Assembly (NCBI GenBank): GCA_030655595.1
Contig: JAUSNQ010000031.1
Span: 1-29,798, forward strand
Reading direction: 5' to 3'
DNA: 29,798 nucleotides
Source of the DNA: Paludibacter sp.
Lineage (GTDB): Bacteria > Bacteroidota > Bacteroidia > Bacteroidales > Paludibacteraceae
The notes beneath the pieces are model-generated. The model saw nothing but the letters and a program-made list of their open reading frames with translations. It was not told the DNA's origin and made no database searches. The stretch's first letter is position 1. The number at the start of each line of letters is the position of its first letter. The translations under genes were made by a program, and so were the position numbers. Shown piece by piece: positions 1-9,182 of the stretch.

Positions 1-312
1 CAAAAAACGGCTTGGGACATCAGCAATTTGCCTTATATTGATTACGATAATTTCAATAGCTTGAGGTTAAAGCCAAATCATCAGTTTGATATTCGCATCG
101 ACAAAGAATTTTATTTTAAAAAATGGCTACTCAATTTGTACACCGATGTGCAAAACGTATATAATTTCAAATCCGAAAGTGCACCGATATATACAAATTT
201 GGGTACCGACGGACAAATCAAAGAAAAAGATGCTAATCGGTATGAATTAAGAGAAATCGGTATTGTTGGGGGAACAGTTTTACCAACAATCGGAATTATT
301 GTAAAATTTTAA
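1..312 (+). CDS. TonB-dependent receptor, C-terminal fragment (5' end outside window)
   Basis: The reading frame is open from base 1 to the TAA at 310-312, so this is the last ~103 residues of a longer gene. The visible part alternates hydrophobic and polar residues and contains the stretch LYTDVQNVYNF, typical of the last strands of TonB-dependent outer-membrane receptors. It ends in a terminal Phe (GIIVKF), the usual outer-membrane insertion signal. An internal TTG at 28 could be mistaken for a start, but the frame is coding upstream of it. The next gene starts 12 bases downstream, so the two are probably cotranscribed. The transported ligand cannot be told from this fragment. Confidence 0.75.
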   Translation, partial: QKTAWDISNLPYIDYDNFNSLRLKPNHQFDIRIDKEFYFKKWLLNLYTDVQNVYNFKSESAPIYTNLGTDGQIKEKDANRYELREIGIVGGTVLPTIGIIVKF

Positions 313-324
313 ACACCATCCATC

Positions 325-1056
325 ATGAAAAAAATAATCATCATCAGCTCACTGATACTTTATGTCGCTTTGGACATCATGAGTCAACGTAAACAAGATG
401 TGGTAACAACCAACCTTTTTGGAAAAAAAGATCAGATTAGTATATTAACGATCAAATTTGAAAAAGGAAAATCTCACAATCACCCATTGATGGCTATTTG
501 GTTAGCCGACGAAAGCGGTCGATATATTCAAACTCTTTATGTAGCAGAATCAATTGGCAAAGGCTTTTTCAAAAGAGTCGACCGGTCAACGGGTATGTGG
601 CAGGCAGGTGAAATACAGCGACCAGCAACGCTTCCTTATTGGGCACATCAGCGGGGAGTAAAAAACGAGTATGGTACATTTATGCCCACACCCAAACAGC
701 CCGTACCCGATGCCTATACCGGAGCAACACCTCCGGGTTCTTTCGTGTTTCATCTGATAACCAAAGAAAAACTTTCAGGTAAGTACAAAGTATATCTTGA
801 AATCAATCAATCGTGGGACTGGAACGAATACTGGCATAACAACAAATTTCCGGATGACAAGGAATATAAAACATCAAGTCAGCCGGCAGTGGTTTACGAA
901 GCGAATATCAATACCAACGAATCAGGAAAAGAAGTTGATTTTATGCTGGTCGGGCATAGTCATTATGCGGGATGAGACGGAAAACTATATTCGGAATTGA
1001 AAACGCTGACAACTGCGTTGGAGATTGTAAAAAGATGTACGGTGAGGGTGGAATAA
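325..1056 (+). pseudogene. Secreted DUF2271-like protein interrupted by an in-frame TGA at 973-975
   Basis: The ATG at 325 opens a 216-codon frame with a signal peptide (KKIIIISSLILYVAL). The segments HPLMAIWLADESGRYIQTL, PDAYTGATPPGS and GKYKVYLEIN resemble the DUF2271 family of small periplasmic proteins, often found beside TonB receptors. The frame stops at TGA 973-975 after GHSHYAG. Translation of the same frame then continues for 26 codons to TAA 1054-1056 with DGKLYSELKTLTTALEIVK, which looks like a natural C-terminus. This is therefore probably a recent nonsense mutation of a ~243-residue protein; readthrough or a sequencing error are alternatives. If the stop is real, the 216-residue product (325-975) may still fold. 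The family assignment is from memory and moderate. Confidence 0.6.
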
Positions 1057-1071
1057 AATTCACCGTACATC
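1029..1071 (-). terminator. Intrinsic terminator ending the minus-strand PUL operon
   Basis: A perfect 12-bp inverted repeat (1034-1045 and 1060-1071, arm GATGTACGGTGA) encloses a 14-base loop. Read on the minus strand, the stem is followed by five T residues (complement of 1029-1033). It lies 12 bases beyond the stop of the last minus-strand gene (1084). It sits between convergent genes and overlaps the last codons of the interrupted plus-strand frame, so it could also stop plus-strand transcripts, although that side has no clean T run. Confidence 0.8.
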
Positions 1072-1083
1072 TATAATATCAAT

Positions 1084-1734
1084 TTACATCACCAACTCAC
1101 CAAAAAACTCCGGTCTGTGAAAATCAGGATTTTCTATGGTGATAGGACTCCAACTTACATAATGAGGCGCAGAGGTTTCATCCCCACATTTATAAAAATT
1201 AGCTTTTAATAATTCTGGCAGCTTATCAGCGTCAACTCCAATTACACTGAAAGGGATTTCTACGGTTAAAGTCCAGTCGAAATCACCTTTCTTTTCTTCA
1301 AAGGGTTCATTTCCCAAAGAAGCAAAACGCTTAATCTGCGACATTTTATCAGGTGACAGCGGATTCACATCTTCGGTACGGCTCACTCTTTCTGTTGCCA
1401 GACAAGTACCGATGCAGTTAAACTCAAAATTGAAATAAGTTTTATTGCCGGGTATCTGACAGAAGAACTCAACGCAACTGTCCTGCCAGACCGGATCCTG
1501 ATCCTTCGTAAATACGGCTTTTATTTGTTTCTCATTGACTATATAATGTATGAAAATCGAAGTAGATGAGCGGGCAATGATAAATTTACAATCTGGTTTC
1601 AATGAGAAAGAAGTTGGCCAGTTGACTATGTCAATCCATTCATAATCATGTTTTTTTGCCAGTAAGCTTGCTGCCTGTTCGACGCTTGTAACCTTATCAA
1701 GTTCATTAAAATACTTTACCTTAGCTGTTTTCAT
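1084..1734 (-). CDS. CBM9-like (carbohydrate-binding family 9-like) domain protein
   Basis: This 216-residue protein has no obvious signal peptide. The core from ~residue 35 to the C-terminus matches the CBM9-like domain found in Bacteroidota proteins. Visible hallmarks are IFIHYIVNEKQIKAVFT, the conserved QDSCVEFFC block, YFNFEFNCIGTC, DWTLTVEIPF and a C-terminal ANFYKCGDETSAPHYVSWSP. These beta-sandwich proteins occur alone in PULs and their function is largely unknown. The gene follows the HTCS gene by 74 bases and is the last of the minus-strand operon, directly before the terminator at 1029-1071. The start is an ATG at 1734. Absence of a leader suggests cytoplasmic or non-classical location, which is unusual for a glycan-binding fold. 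Confidence 0.75.
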   Translation of the reverse strand: MKTAKVKYFNELDKVTSVEQAASLLAKKHDYEWIDIVNWPTSFSLKPDCKFIIARSSTSIFIHYIVNEKQIKAVFTKDQDPVWQDSCVEFFCQIPGNKTYFNFEFNCIGTCLATERVSRTEDVNPLSPDKMSQIKRFASLGNEPFEEKKGDFDWTLTVEIPFSVIGVDADKLPELLKANFYKCGDETSAPHYVSWSPITIENPDFHRPEFFGELVM

Positions 1735-1808
1735 TTTAGTAGTTTTATAGTTTTTACTATTTAATTCTATTTGTGAAAACTTATTCTTGTTTCGTTATTC
1801 AAATAAGT

Positions 1809-4800
1809 TTATTTTTTAAAATTTTTGACATATTCAGTTGGTGTCATATTATGAGTTGATTTAAAGCAACTTGAAAAATAGGAATTGCTCCTGAATCCTA
1901 GATTAACCGCGATTTCCGCAACGGGTGTTTCTCCTTCTGAAAGCAATTTTACAGCCATCTCCATCCTTGTTTTTTTTATCAGTTCACTTGGCGCACAGCC
2001 TGCAAATTCTTTCACTTTATTATACAATCCTGTTTTACTCATGCCTATCTTTTTACCGAGAATGTCCGTTGAGAAATCAGGATTTGAGATGTTTGACTCA
2101 ATTGTATAATACAGCTTATTTACAAAGTCTTTATCCACATTAGTAACTGCATGCTTCAAAATTTCTTCTCCAAAAGTTTTACTGTAATATTTTTTCAGAT
2201 TATCTCTGGAGTTTAAAATATTTTCAATTTTACTGATAAGAATAACCGGATTAAATGGTTTGATAAAATAATCATCAGCTCCGATATTCAAACCCTCCTG
2301 AACGTGAGCAATAGAAGCCCTGGCTGTGAGCAGCACTACCGGAATATGACTGGTTTTATCACTATTTTTTAATCTTCTACACAGTTCAATTCCATCCATT
2401 TTAGGCATCATGATATCACTTAGCACCATATCGGGAATGTTATTCATCGCAAGCGCAAGTCCATCAACACCATTTGAGGCAGTAAACACATGATAATATT
2501 TTTGCAAAATTTGTTGCAGGTAATTTCTTAAGTCTTTATTGTCCTCAATTACCAAAACTGATTTTTTATTTCCCTTATCCAGTGAAATGATTTTGGCAAT
2601 TGAGTCTTCATCGTCTATATATGCATACTGTGAAATCTCTTCACTGCTTTTATAATTTTCTATAATTTGTTGATCAGAAAAATGAGATCTTCCCAAAGGC
2701 AAGTAAATAGTAAAATTTGCTCCAACATCGGTATTATTCTCCGCTTTCACAACGCCACTATGCAATTCAATGATACCTTTTACGAGACTCAGTCCAATAC
2801 CTGTTCCATTCGAATAATTTTCACTGTTTCGTACCTGGTGAAATGGTTCAAAAATCACATCAAGCTGATTATCCGGAATGCCTTTTCCGGAATCTTTAAT
2901 TGTTAAGATATAATTAGAATTTTTTATTTGAGATAGTATTTCAATTTTTCCATAATCAGGAGTATTCTTAAATGCATTCGACAAAAGATTGAATAACACC
3001 TTTTCCATCCAGAAGCGGTCATACCAAAGATGTATACCGTCATCTTTCCCTTCATAAATCAACTCAATCTTATGTTGATCAGCTAATTGAGAAAATGAAA
3101 GTAAAATTTCGTACACAAACAAAGAGAAATTGCCGGCAGCGACTTTTAACTCCAGATTGCTTGATTCTTTCTTTCTGAAGTCCAACAATTCATTTGCAAT
3201 GAACAAAAGTCTCCTGGCATTCTTCAGAATTAATTCGAGCGATGACTGCGCACGACCGGCTAACTTTGAGTCACTTAACAGACTTTCTAACGGGCCAATA
3301 ATCAGAGATAAAGGCGTTCGAAGCTCATGTGACAGGTTAGTGAACAACATCATTCTGTCATCATGAAGTTTCTCCATGTTCATTTGTTTTTCTTTTTGAA
3401 GAATGATATCGTTTTTCAATCTAAGTTCAACTTTCAGATAATGTATAAAAACGGATACAATTGTCAAAAAAACAATTACATAAATCAAATATGCCCACCA
3501 GGTTTTCCAGAGAGGAGGAGTAACCGAAAAATCCATCATTACCATTTCATTCGACCAAACTTCATCATTAAACGATGCTTTCAGTAAGAACCTATATTTG
3601 CCTGGTGGTAGATTTGTATAATAAGCCCGCAAATTATTCTCCACATAATTCCAGTTCTTATCAAAACCCTCGAGCATGTAGGCATAATTGATTTCCTTAG
3701 GCGAAAAATACTCCAGCGCAGTATAATCAATTATTATATTTGACTGATTATAAGACAATTTGAATTCTTCATTACGAAAGTCAATTTCAGCAGGTCGAAC
3801 TGTAATATTATTCACAGTTAGTTTATTGATAACCAAAGGAGGTACAGCACTTCGTTTATTCAAATTGGAAGGATCGAATGTAACAAGACCTTTATCACCT
3901 CCAAAAAACATCAAACCATTGGCATACAATGCCGATCGCAAACTAAATTCATTGATATCAAAAGAAGTATAATTTTTAATCTTGAGTGTTACAATATCAA
4001 TTTGAGTAAGATTATTTTGCTGTGAAAACCAGATATTTCCTTTTTCATCTCCTGTAATTGCATTGATGGTATTGCTATTGAGATGATCGGGATATATGAA
4101 ATGATTCAATAAATTTCCCTGTAAGTCAATCCGGTACAATCCATTTTCATACGTCCCAAACCACAACTGAGAATTTCTGTCTTTGTACAAACAGTTAATG
4201 GCATCGTTAGGCGAATTAGAATACGCAGCGAGGTCAATAAACTGAATATCATTTGTTTCCAGGTTGAGTCGATAATATCCATACTTACGCTCAAGAATAA
4301 TAAACTCATTATCAACAATTTTCTCTATACTCCTAACAAATTCAAAATCAAACCGTCTTCCTTTCCGATCATAAAACTCATCAGTCATTAAACCATCTCT
4401 ATCAAATTTAATTAAGCTTTTTTCGCCTGTTGTTCCAACAAGAAAAGATCCATCACCTACAGCACAAAGACTCATAACAGATCTTTCACCCGGCACACGA
4501 AAAATCTGTTTAATTCTTTCCGATTTTCTGTCGAATACAGCTATATTACCGTTATTTGTTCCTACGTATAAATTATGAATGTCCTTACCAAAAGCTGTGA
4601 CGATATTGGTTCGAAAATTACCTCCGTTTGCATCCGGCAATTTAAAATGTTTATACGTTTTCTTTTCATGATTATAAAAAACAAAACCACTCCCCTCAAT
4701 TCCAATCCAGATACCATCTTTCTCGGTAATTAGCGGACCGATAATTCCCAATTGACGTTTTTGGGGATAAGGATTTAACACTTTAAATGAATTACCCTCC

Positions 4801-5819
4801 CAATTGGGATTACCATAACTTACTCCACCCGCCCAGGTTCCACCCCAAAGTGTTCCGGAATTATCTATAAAAATTGAGTGAAAAGAGAAGTGAGAGAATC
4901 TATCATCTTCACCTGACTGACTTTTCACCCTGACAAAATAATCACGCTCCGGAGAATAAAAAGAAATCCCATCAAATGTTGCCACAATAATATTTCCATC
5001 CTGATCTTCGGTAATACTTCTGATGGTATTGTTGGATAATGATAAGGGGTTATTTGATTCATTTATGAAGTGCTTGTTGAACGACAGGTCTTTGTTTAGT
5101 TTATATAAACCCTGCCCGTCACTTCCTAAATAAACGTCTTCATTTTTAGCATAATAGATTGATCTAAAAACTGTCTTTTTATCAGTTCCCTTGATGTTTA
5201 TTGGTGTCTTTTCTCTGGTATTGGTATCGAACAAGTATAGTCCCCCGAACTCGTAAGAAACTAATATTTTTTTTTCATACTCACAAATGCTTAGAACAGG
5301 AGCACTTATTGATGTGCACTTGACTAATTTCTTCTCATCGGAATCAAAATACAGCAAACCACCTTTGGTTGCAACCCATATCCTATTTTCAGAATCAATG
5401 ATAATTTTCCGAATTCTGTTGTAATCATTTAACTTCTCGGGGTCATTATAATAAAAACTATCGAATGTTTCATTAACGTAATCGTAAGCATTTAGTCCAT
5501 AGTGCGTTCCGACCCAAAGTCGGTTATCCCTGTCGATTGCAAAACTTGTTGTATAGTTGCTGCTCAAGGATTTCTCCTCTCCAATCAGGTTTTTATAACT
5601 GATAATTTGATTGCCATCGAATCGATTGATACCATCCCGCGTTGCAAACCACAAGTATCCTTTATTATCCTGAATGATATCGAGTACCGTCATCTGAGTC
5701 AACCCGTTTTTTGAGGTCAGTGTACGGTATTGAATATCTTTGTACTGTTCAATACTCACATCAGTGTAAGCACTTACACTGAAAAACACACCCAGTATCA
5801 GGAAATAAAAACGACGCAT
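1809..5819 (-). CDS. Hybrid two-component system sensor/regulator (HTCS) of the PUL
   Basis: This 1336-residue protein has a complete HTCS layout. An N-terminal signal (MRRFYFLILGVFFSVSAYT) is followed by a periplasmic double seven-bladed propeller of Reg_prop repeats (~residues 30-680, e.g. GYLWFATRDGINRFDG). A Y_Y_Y domain (~690-765) and one transmembrane helix (~774-796) come next. The histidine kinase follows, with phospho-acceptor H831 in SHELRTP and the ATPase G box GTGIGLSLVKG (~1005-1015). A receiver domain carries acidic D1093 and phospho-acceptor D1135 in SDIMMPKMDG. The C-terminus is an AraC-type helix-turn-helix (~1235-1336). Such proteins bind an oligosaccharide in the periplasm and activate their own PUL from the membrane. 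It starts only 3 bases from the upstream acyltransferase gene, so it is probably transcribed with the locus it controls. Confidence 0.97.
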   Translation of the reverse strand: MRRFYFLILGVFFSVSAYTDVSIEQYKDIQYRTLTSKNGLTQMTVLDIIQDNKGYLWFATRDGINRFDGNQIISYKNLIGEEKSLSSNYTTSFAIDRDNRLWVGTHYGLNAYDYVNETFDSFYYNDPEKLNDYNRIRKIIIDSENRIWVATKGGLLYFDSDEKKLVKCTSISAPVLSICEYEKKILVSYEFGGLYLFDTNTREKTPINIKGTDKKTVFRSIYYAKNEDVYLGSDGQGLYKLNKDLSFNKHFINESNNPLSLSNNTIRSITEDQDGNIIVATFDGISFYSPERDYFVRVKSQSGEDDRFSHFSFHSIFIDNSGTLWGGTWAGGVSYGNPNWEGNSFKVLNPYPQKRQLGIIGPLITEKDGIWIGIEGSGFVFYNHEKKTYKHFKLPDANGGNFRTNIVTAFGKDIHNLYVGTNNGNIAVFDRKSERIKQIFRVPGERSVMSLCAVGDGSFLVGTTGEKSLIKFDRDGLMTDEFYDRKGRRFDFEFVRSIEKIVDNEFIILERKYGYYRLNLETNDIQFIDLAAYSNSPNDAINCLYKDRNSQLWFGTYENGLYRIDLQGNLLNHFIYPDHLNSNTINAITGDEKGNIWFSQQNNLTQIDIVTLKIKNYTSFDINEFSLRSALYANGLMFFGGDKGLVTFDPSNLNKRSAVPPLVINKLTVNNITVRPAEIDFRNEEFKLSYNQSNIIIDYTALEYFSPKEINYAYMLEGFDKNWNYVENNLRAYYTNLPPGKYRFLLKASFNDEVWSNEMVMMDFSVTPPLWKTWWAYLIYVIVFLTIVSVFIHYLKVELRLKNDIILQKEKQMNMEKLHDDRMMLFTNLSHELRTPLSLIIGPLESLLSDSKLAGRAQSSLELILKNARRLLFIANELLDFRKKESSNLELKVAAGNFSLFVYEILLSFSQLADQHKIELIYEGKDDGIHLWYDRFWMEKVLFNLLSNAFKNTPDYGKIEILSQIKNSNYILTIKDSGKGIPDNQLDVIFEPFHQVRNSENYSNGTGIGLSLVKGIIELHSGVVKAENNTDVGANFTIYLPLGRSHFSDQQIIENYKSSEEISQYAYIDDEDSIAKIISLDKGNKKSVLVIEDNKDLRNYLQQILQKYYHVFTASNGVDGLALAMNNIPDMVLSDIMMPKMDGIELCRRLKNSDKTSHIPVVLLTARASIAHVQEGLNIGADDYFIKPFNPVILISKIENILNSRDNLKKYYSKTFGEEILKHAVTNVDKDFVNKLYYTIESNISNPDFSTDILGKKIGMSKTGLYNKVKEFAGCAPSELIKKTRMEMAVKLLSEGETPVAEIAVNLGFRSNSYFSSCFKSTHNMTPTEYVKNFKK

Positions 5820-5822
5820 AAA

Positions 5823-6926
5823 TCAGACTTTCAAAAATATTTTATTACGATACAAAAAATATAAAAATCCCCAAATAACAGCTAAGTAAACTATGGAAGA
5901 AACCAAGGGTTGATAGACTTCCGGAAAATGCTTTACTGTTCCAGCACCCAAAAATACGGAAATTTGTTTGAAGTTTATAATTTTTTGTGCCATATACACA
6001 GTAATTGAGTTTAATCCAATGACCGTGAAGAAGAATGACCATTTTTTGAATTTCAGAACATCAATAACGTAATAAAATAGCGTTAACAACAACAAGCTCA
6101 ACCCTCCCGCAAAGACGACATAAGAACTTGACCACAACATCTTGTTAATCGGGAAGAACAAATTCCAAAACAATCCGGCAACTATCAGAAAAACAGATGA
6201 TAAGAGTATCATAAGCACTTTTTTGTGTTCAATGCGGGCATCATTTTTCAGAAATGTTCCGGTTAGCATACCAAGAATGGCAGTAACAATTGCCGGAAAA
6301 GTACTTAAAATTCCGAGTGGATCATGTGTCGGGAGCAAGGTTTTACCCGGCAGGTAGTTTAAATCAAACCACGCAACAACAGAACCCTCTATCGACAAAG
6401 GTGAAGTACCTGCCGGAGCATTCGGGTTGATCAGAAACACATTGATCAGGTTATACCCAATCAAAATCGACATGCTGATAATAACCGACCATTTTACGTT
6501 TACATGCATGTAAATCAGGGCTGCAATCATCCAGGCAATACCTATTCGTCCCAACACTGAAGCATATCGCATGTTTTCAAAATCCAGTTTTAATATTTCG
6601 TTGAATATAAATCCAAACAATACGAGTTTGAACCCCCTTTTGAAAATTGTGAAAATAATCTTTGTTTCAGATAAACATTTATTTCTGCTACTTGCGAGTG
6701 AATAGGGAAAAGAAACACCTGCGATGAATAGAAACAAGGGGAAAATCATATCGTAAAACGTAAAACCATGCCAATCAACATGATACATTTGACCGATGAC
6801 AAAGTCTGATAACGAGGAAGGAAATAAACCAAACAAGGCTTTAACTAATGCTGCACCTCCGATGATAAAAAACATATCAAAACCCCGCAAGGCATCCAAC
6901 GAACCTAATCTTTCCTGTTTTTCCAT
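5823..6926 (-). CDS. DUF5009 / NagX-HGSNAT-like membrane acyltransferase
   Basis: This is a 367-residue polytopic membrane protein with about ten hydrophobic segments. The N-terminus has the family signature RLGSLDALRGFDMFFII. A His-containing stretch (DWHGFTFYDMIFPLFLFIAG) follows at ~residues 52-71, where the HGSNAT/NagX family has its conserved loop and first core helices. Human HGSNAT transfers acetyl groups from cytosolic acetyl-CoA across the membrane to terminal glucosamine of heparan sulphate. Bacterial members sit in GlcNAc-catabolic loci. Here it lies between GH18-like genes and the HTCS, with 21- and 3-base gaps, so a role in acetylating a hexosamine product at the inner membrane is plausible but inferred. 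It may instead modify another sugar. Confidence 0.85.
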   Translation of the reverse strand: MEKQERLGSLDALRGFDMFFIIGGAALVKALFGLFPSSLSDFVIGQMYHVDWHGFTFYDMIFPLFLFIAGVSFPYSLASSRNKCLSETKIIFTIFKRGFKLVLFGFIFNEILKLDFENMRYASVLGRIGIAWMIAALIYMHVNVKWSVIISMSILIGYNLINVFLINPNAPAGTSPLSIEGSVVAWFDLNYLPGKTLLPTHDPLGILSTFPAIVTAILGMLTGTFLKNDARIEHKKVLMILLSSVFLIVAGLFWNLFFPINKMLWSSSYVVFAGGLSLLLLTLFYYVIDVLKFKKWSFFFTVIGLNSITVYMAQKIINFKQISVFLGAGTVKHFPEVYQPLVSSIVYLAVIWGFLYFLYRNKIFLKV

Positions 6927-6947
6927 CTATATTGATTTTATGGTTCT

Positions 6948-8060
6948 TTACTGAACATGATCACGCCACATAATCTCCAGCCCTTCATATTCAAAAAAAT
7001 CAATTCCTCTGAATGCCGGTTTGGATGATCCTTGTGTATAAAAATAATTTAGTGAGTTTATCAAATAAGTCCAACCTTTCAGGTGAAGTGAAGTAGTAAC
7101 ATCACCATCATCACCATAGGTATTTAAGCTCGTTTTAATACAAATACTCACACTTTTAGGCTTACTCTTCGCATTTTCGACGGGAGATAAGCCACGCGAC
7201 CAAACTTTTTCTTTGGTATCAGTATAACACATTACCGTAACATATTCACAATCATTAAGAAACTGCAGGGTACTACCATAAGATAAATTCCCCGAATTGA
7301 AATTGTTCTGATACATGTAATGAATTGCTTCATTGAGAGGTAAACCATTTAAATTATTACGTGCAAGCTTCAGCATTTCTAGTGTACGTTTCAGCAACAT
7401 ATCATTTGAACCGCCTATTCCATAATTTTTACTGCTATCCCAAAAATAAGTCATTCCCGGAGGTGTATTAGCACCACCTTCTTTTAACACATGCGGTTCC
7501 CAGTCGGCCGAAACACCATCGAAACGTTCACCGGGAGCTACTGCACTATTGAAAGCGAGTACTCTGGCACATTCTTCTATGATAAGATTATCATCAGCAA
7601 ACTGCGCATATGATGCCATACGCAATGCCCACACTTTCAATCCATATTCGTGAGCAGCTTTATTAAACAACCGCAGCCAGTTTGCACGTATTTCATCAGA
7701 ACCACTCATGGCATTTCTGCTTGCACTCATGTAAACATCCTTAATCCCGAGCATGGCGATACGGGCAGCTAGTTGTTGTGGTTTATCAAGAAAGGTTGTC
7801 ACCGACTTTGAATCATAAACATACACAGCCGACCTATATAGCTGGTCATTTCTCAAAGCCGTACGAAAAGGAATCGCAGCTTCCATCATATCATAAGAAA
7901 TGCCTGCCGCATCAGCAAGCAAGCTATCCTGACGACCGAATGAAGTTTCGATTTCAATCAAGATAGGATGATTTATCCCTGGTTCTTCCGTATTGCAGGA
8001 AGAACTAAGGATAATAAACATAAACAACAACAACCTTGTATATAACAACCTTTTATTCAT
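6948..8060 (-). CDS. GH18-like lipoprotein with DxxSxDxE active-site motif (paralogue B)
   Basis: A 370-residue lipoprotein whose signal ends at the lipobox SSSC, with acylated C22. The mature part looks like a TIM barrel: SAVYVYDSKSVTTFL and IAMLGIKDVYMSA give early strands. FDGVSADWEPH places D181, S184, D186 and E188 where GH18 enzymes have the DxxDxDxE motif, E188 being the expected acid/base. VTVMCYTD is a good candidate for the strand-6 Tyr. FRGIDFFEYEGLEIMW forms the last strand. It is nearly collinear with the catalytic part of the T9SS protein at 14161-16074 and more distantly related to the downstream neighbour at 8088-9158. It is probably a periplasmic or outer-membrane-anchored endo-acting hexosaminidase, but the Ser replacement leaves activity uncertain. 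Confidence 0.7.
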   Translation of the reverse strand: MNKRLLYTRLLLFMFIILSSSCNTEEPGINHPILIEIETSFGRQDSLLADAAGISYDMMEAAIPFRTALRNDQLYRSAVYVYDSKSVTTFLDKPQQLAARIAMLGIKDVYMSASRNAMSGSDEIRANWLRLFNKAAHEYGLKVWALRMASYAQFADDNLIIEECARVLAFNSAVAPGERFDGVSADWEPHVLKEGGANTPPGMTYFWDSSKNYGIGGSNDMLLKRTLEMLKLARNNLNGLPLNEAIHYMYQNNFNSGNLSYGSTLQFLNDCEYVTVMCYTDTKEKVWSRGLSPVENAKSKPKSVSICIKTSLNTYGDDGDVTTSLHLKGWTYLINSLNYFYTQGSSKPAFRGIDFFEYEGLEIMWRDHVQ

Positions 8061-8087
8061 TCAATTCAATTTGCTTTTTAATAATGC

Positions 8088-9158
8088 TCAATGACTGTCG
8101 GTTTTTTCGTAATTGGTTCTTTTATCGGCAACAGCTGTTCCGTCCCACATTTTCTCCAGCCCCTGAAATTCAAAAACATCTATTCCACGGAATGATGGGT
8201 ATTCAGAGGCCTTTTCAACCAAAAACTTCAATCCGTCAATCATATAATCCCATCCCTGAGGTTGGAAAGAAGTTACCGGACCTTCGCTACCATATGTATC
8301 CATACTTGTTTTAATGGCGATACTTATGCTCTTGGGGAAATTCTTTGCGTTTTGAAGTGATGGCATAGCCATTTCCAACACCCGAGTCGGTCTGAAATTA
8401 TATGCCATCACGATCAATTGATCAACATGTTCCAGCATTTGGTGAGCACTTCCCCACGACAATTCTCCCTTATCGTACCTGCCTTGAATGAAAAAACCTT
8501 GTGCCTGACTAAATTCCATTTTTTTACCCATTTCTTTTCTGGATCTGGCCATTACATCCACCATGCGTTCACAAAGTTTATCATTGTCCCTACCAACACC
8601 ATAATTATCAGTACCGTGCCATTCCCACAACAAATCCTTGGGTCGTTCCACATGACCTTTTTTCATGATGTGAGGTTCCAAATCGGCGGAAATTCCATCG
8701 AAACGTACTTCTTTTTTATTAGAGTAATTATAATCAATTACTTGCTTAACATCATCAAAAATCCTTTTGTTATCAACCCATAAACGCGAACTGCTAAGTG
8801 TCAGTATATGCACTTTCATTCCAAAGCGGTGTGCCGTTGTGTTAAAAGTAACAAGCCAGCGCTCTTCATCTCTGTTACCTGAATTCAACCAGCGGTTTAC
8901 ACCCAAATAAATATCGGTAAACCCAAGCAAAGCAAGTCGGGCTACTAACTTTTCAGGATTTTGCTGATAATCAGTTACTGAACGACGTTGATAAATATAA
9001 ACACCACTTTTGTATCCTTTTGAAGTTGCAATCGCATCTTTAAATTGTTTGGCTTTTTCAAGCATCTGATTATCAACCTCAGCCAGTTTTTCCGGGGTGT
9101 TAGCAAACAAAGTTGACACAAAAGCAATGATACCCAGCAACATAATTGATTTTTTCAT
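8088..9158 (-). CDS. GH18-like secreted protein with DxxSxDxE motif (paralogue A)
   Basis: A 356-residue protein with a cleavable signal peptide (KKSIMLLGIIAFVSTLFA) and no lipobox, so probably periplasmic. Its layout matches the other two GH18-like proteins of the locus: SGVYIYQRRSVTDYQ near the N-terminus, LALLGFTDIYLGV, the motif FDGISADLEPH (D154, S157, D159, E161), a candidate strand-6 Tyr in LIVMAYNF, and FRGIDVFEFQGLEKMW at the end. It is the most divergent of the three. It lies between the GH20 gene (24-base gap) and paralogue B (27-base gap). The predicted role is cleavage of beta-N-acetylhexosaminyl linkages, inferred from fold and neighbours. A carbohydrate-binding, non-catalytic role is the alternative. 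Confidence 0.7.
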   Translation of the reverse strand: MKKSIMLLGIIAFVSTLFANTPEKLAEVDNQMLEKAKQFKDAIATSKGYKSGVYIYQRRSVTDYQQNPEKLVARLALLGFTDIYLGVNRWLNSGNRDEERWLVTFNTTAHRFGMKVHILTLSSSRLWVDNKRIFDDVKQVIDYNYSNKKEVRFDGISADLEPHIMKKGHVERPKDLLWEWHGTDNYGVGRDNDKLCERMVDVMARSRKEMGKKMEFSQAQGFFIQGRYDKGELSWGSAHQMLEHVDQLIVMAYNFRPTRVLEMAMPSLQNAKNFPKSISIAIKTSMDTYGSEGPVTSFQPQGWDYMIDGLKFLVEKASEYPSFRGIDVFEFQGLEKMWDGTAVADKRTNYEKTDSH

Positions 9159-9182
9159 GATGTGTACATTTAATGTTCAGAC

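Noticed and set aside
797..1000. Plus-strand ORF of 67 codons overlapping the DUF2271-like gene
   Set aside because: It is a shifted frame of the larger gene; the real continuation past the TGA is in the original frame, so no frameshift product is needed.
8418..8783. Plus-strand 121-codon ORF inside a GH18-like gene
   Set aside because: It lies entirely opposite a clearly conserved coding sequence and has no recognisable domain or start context.
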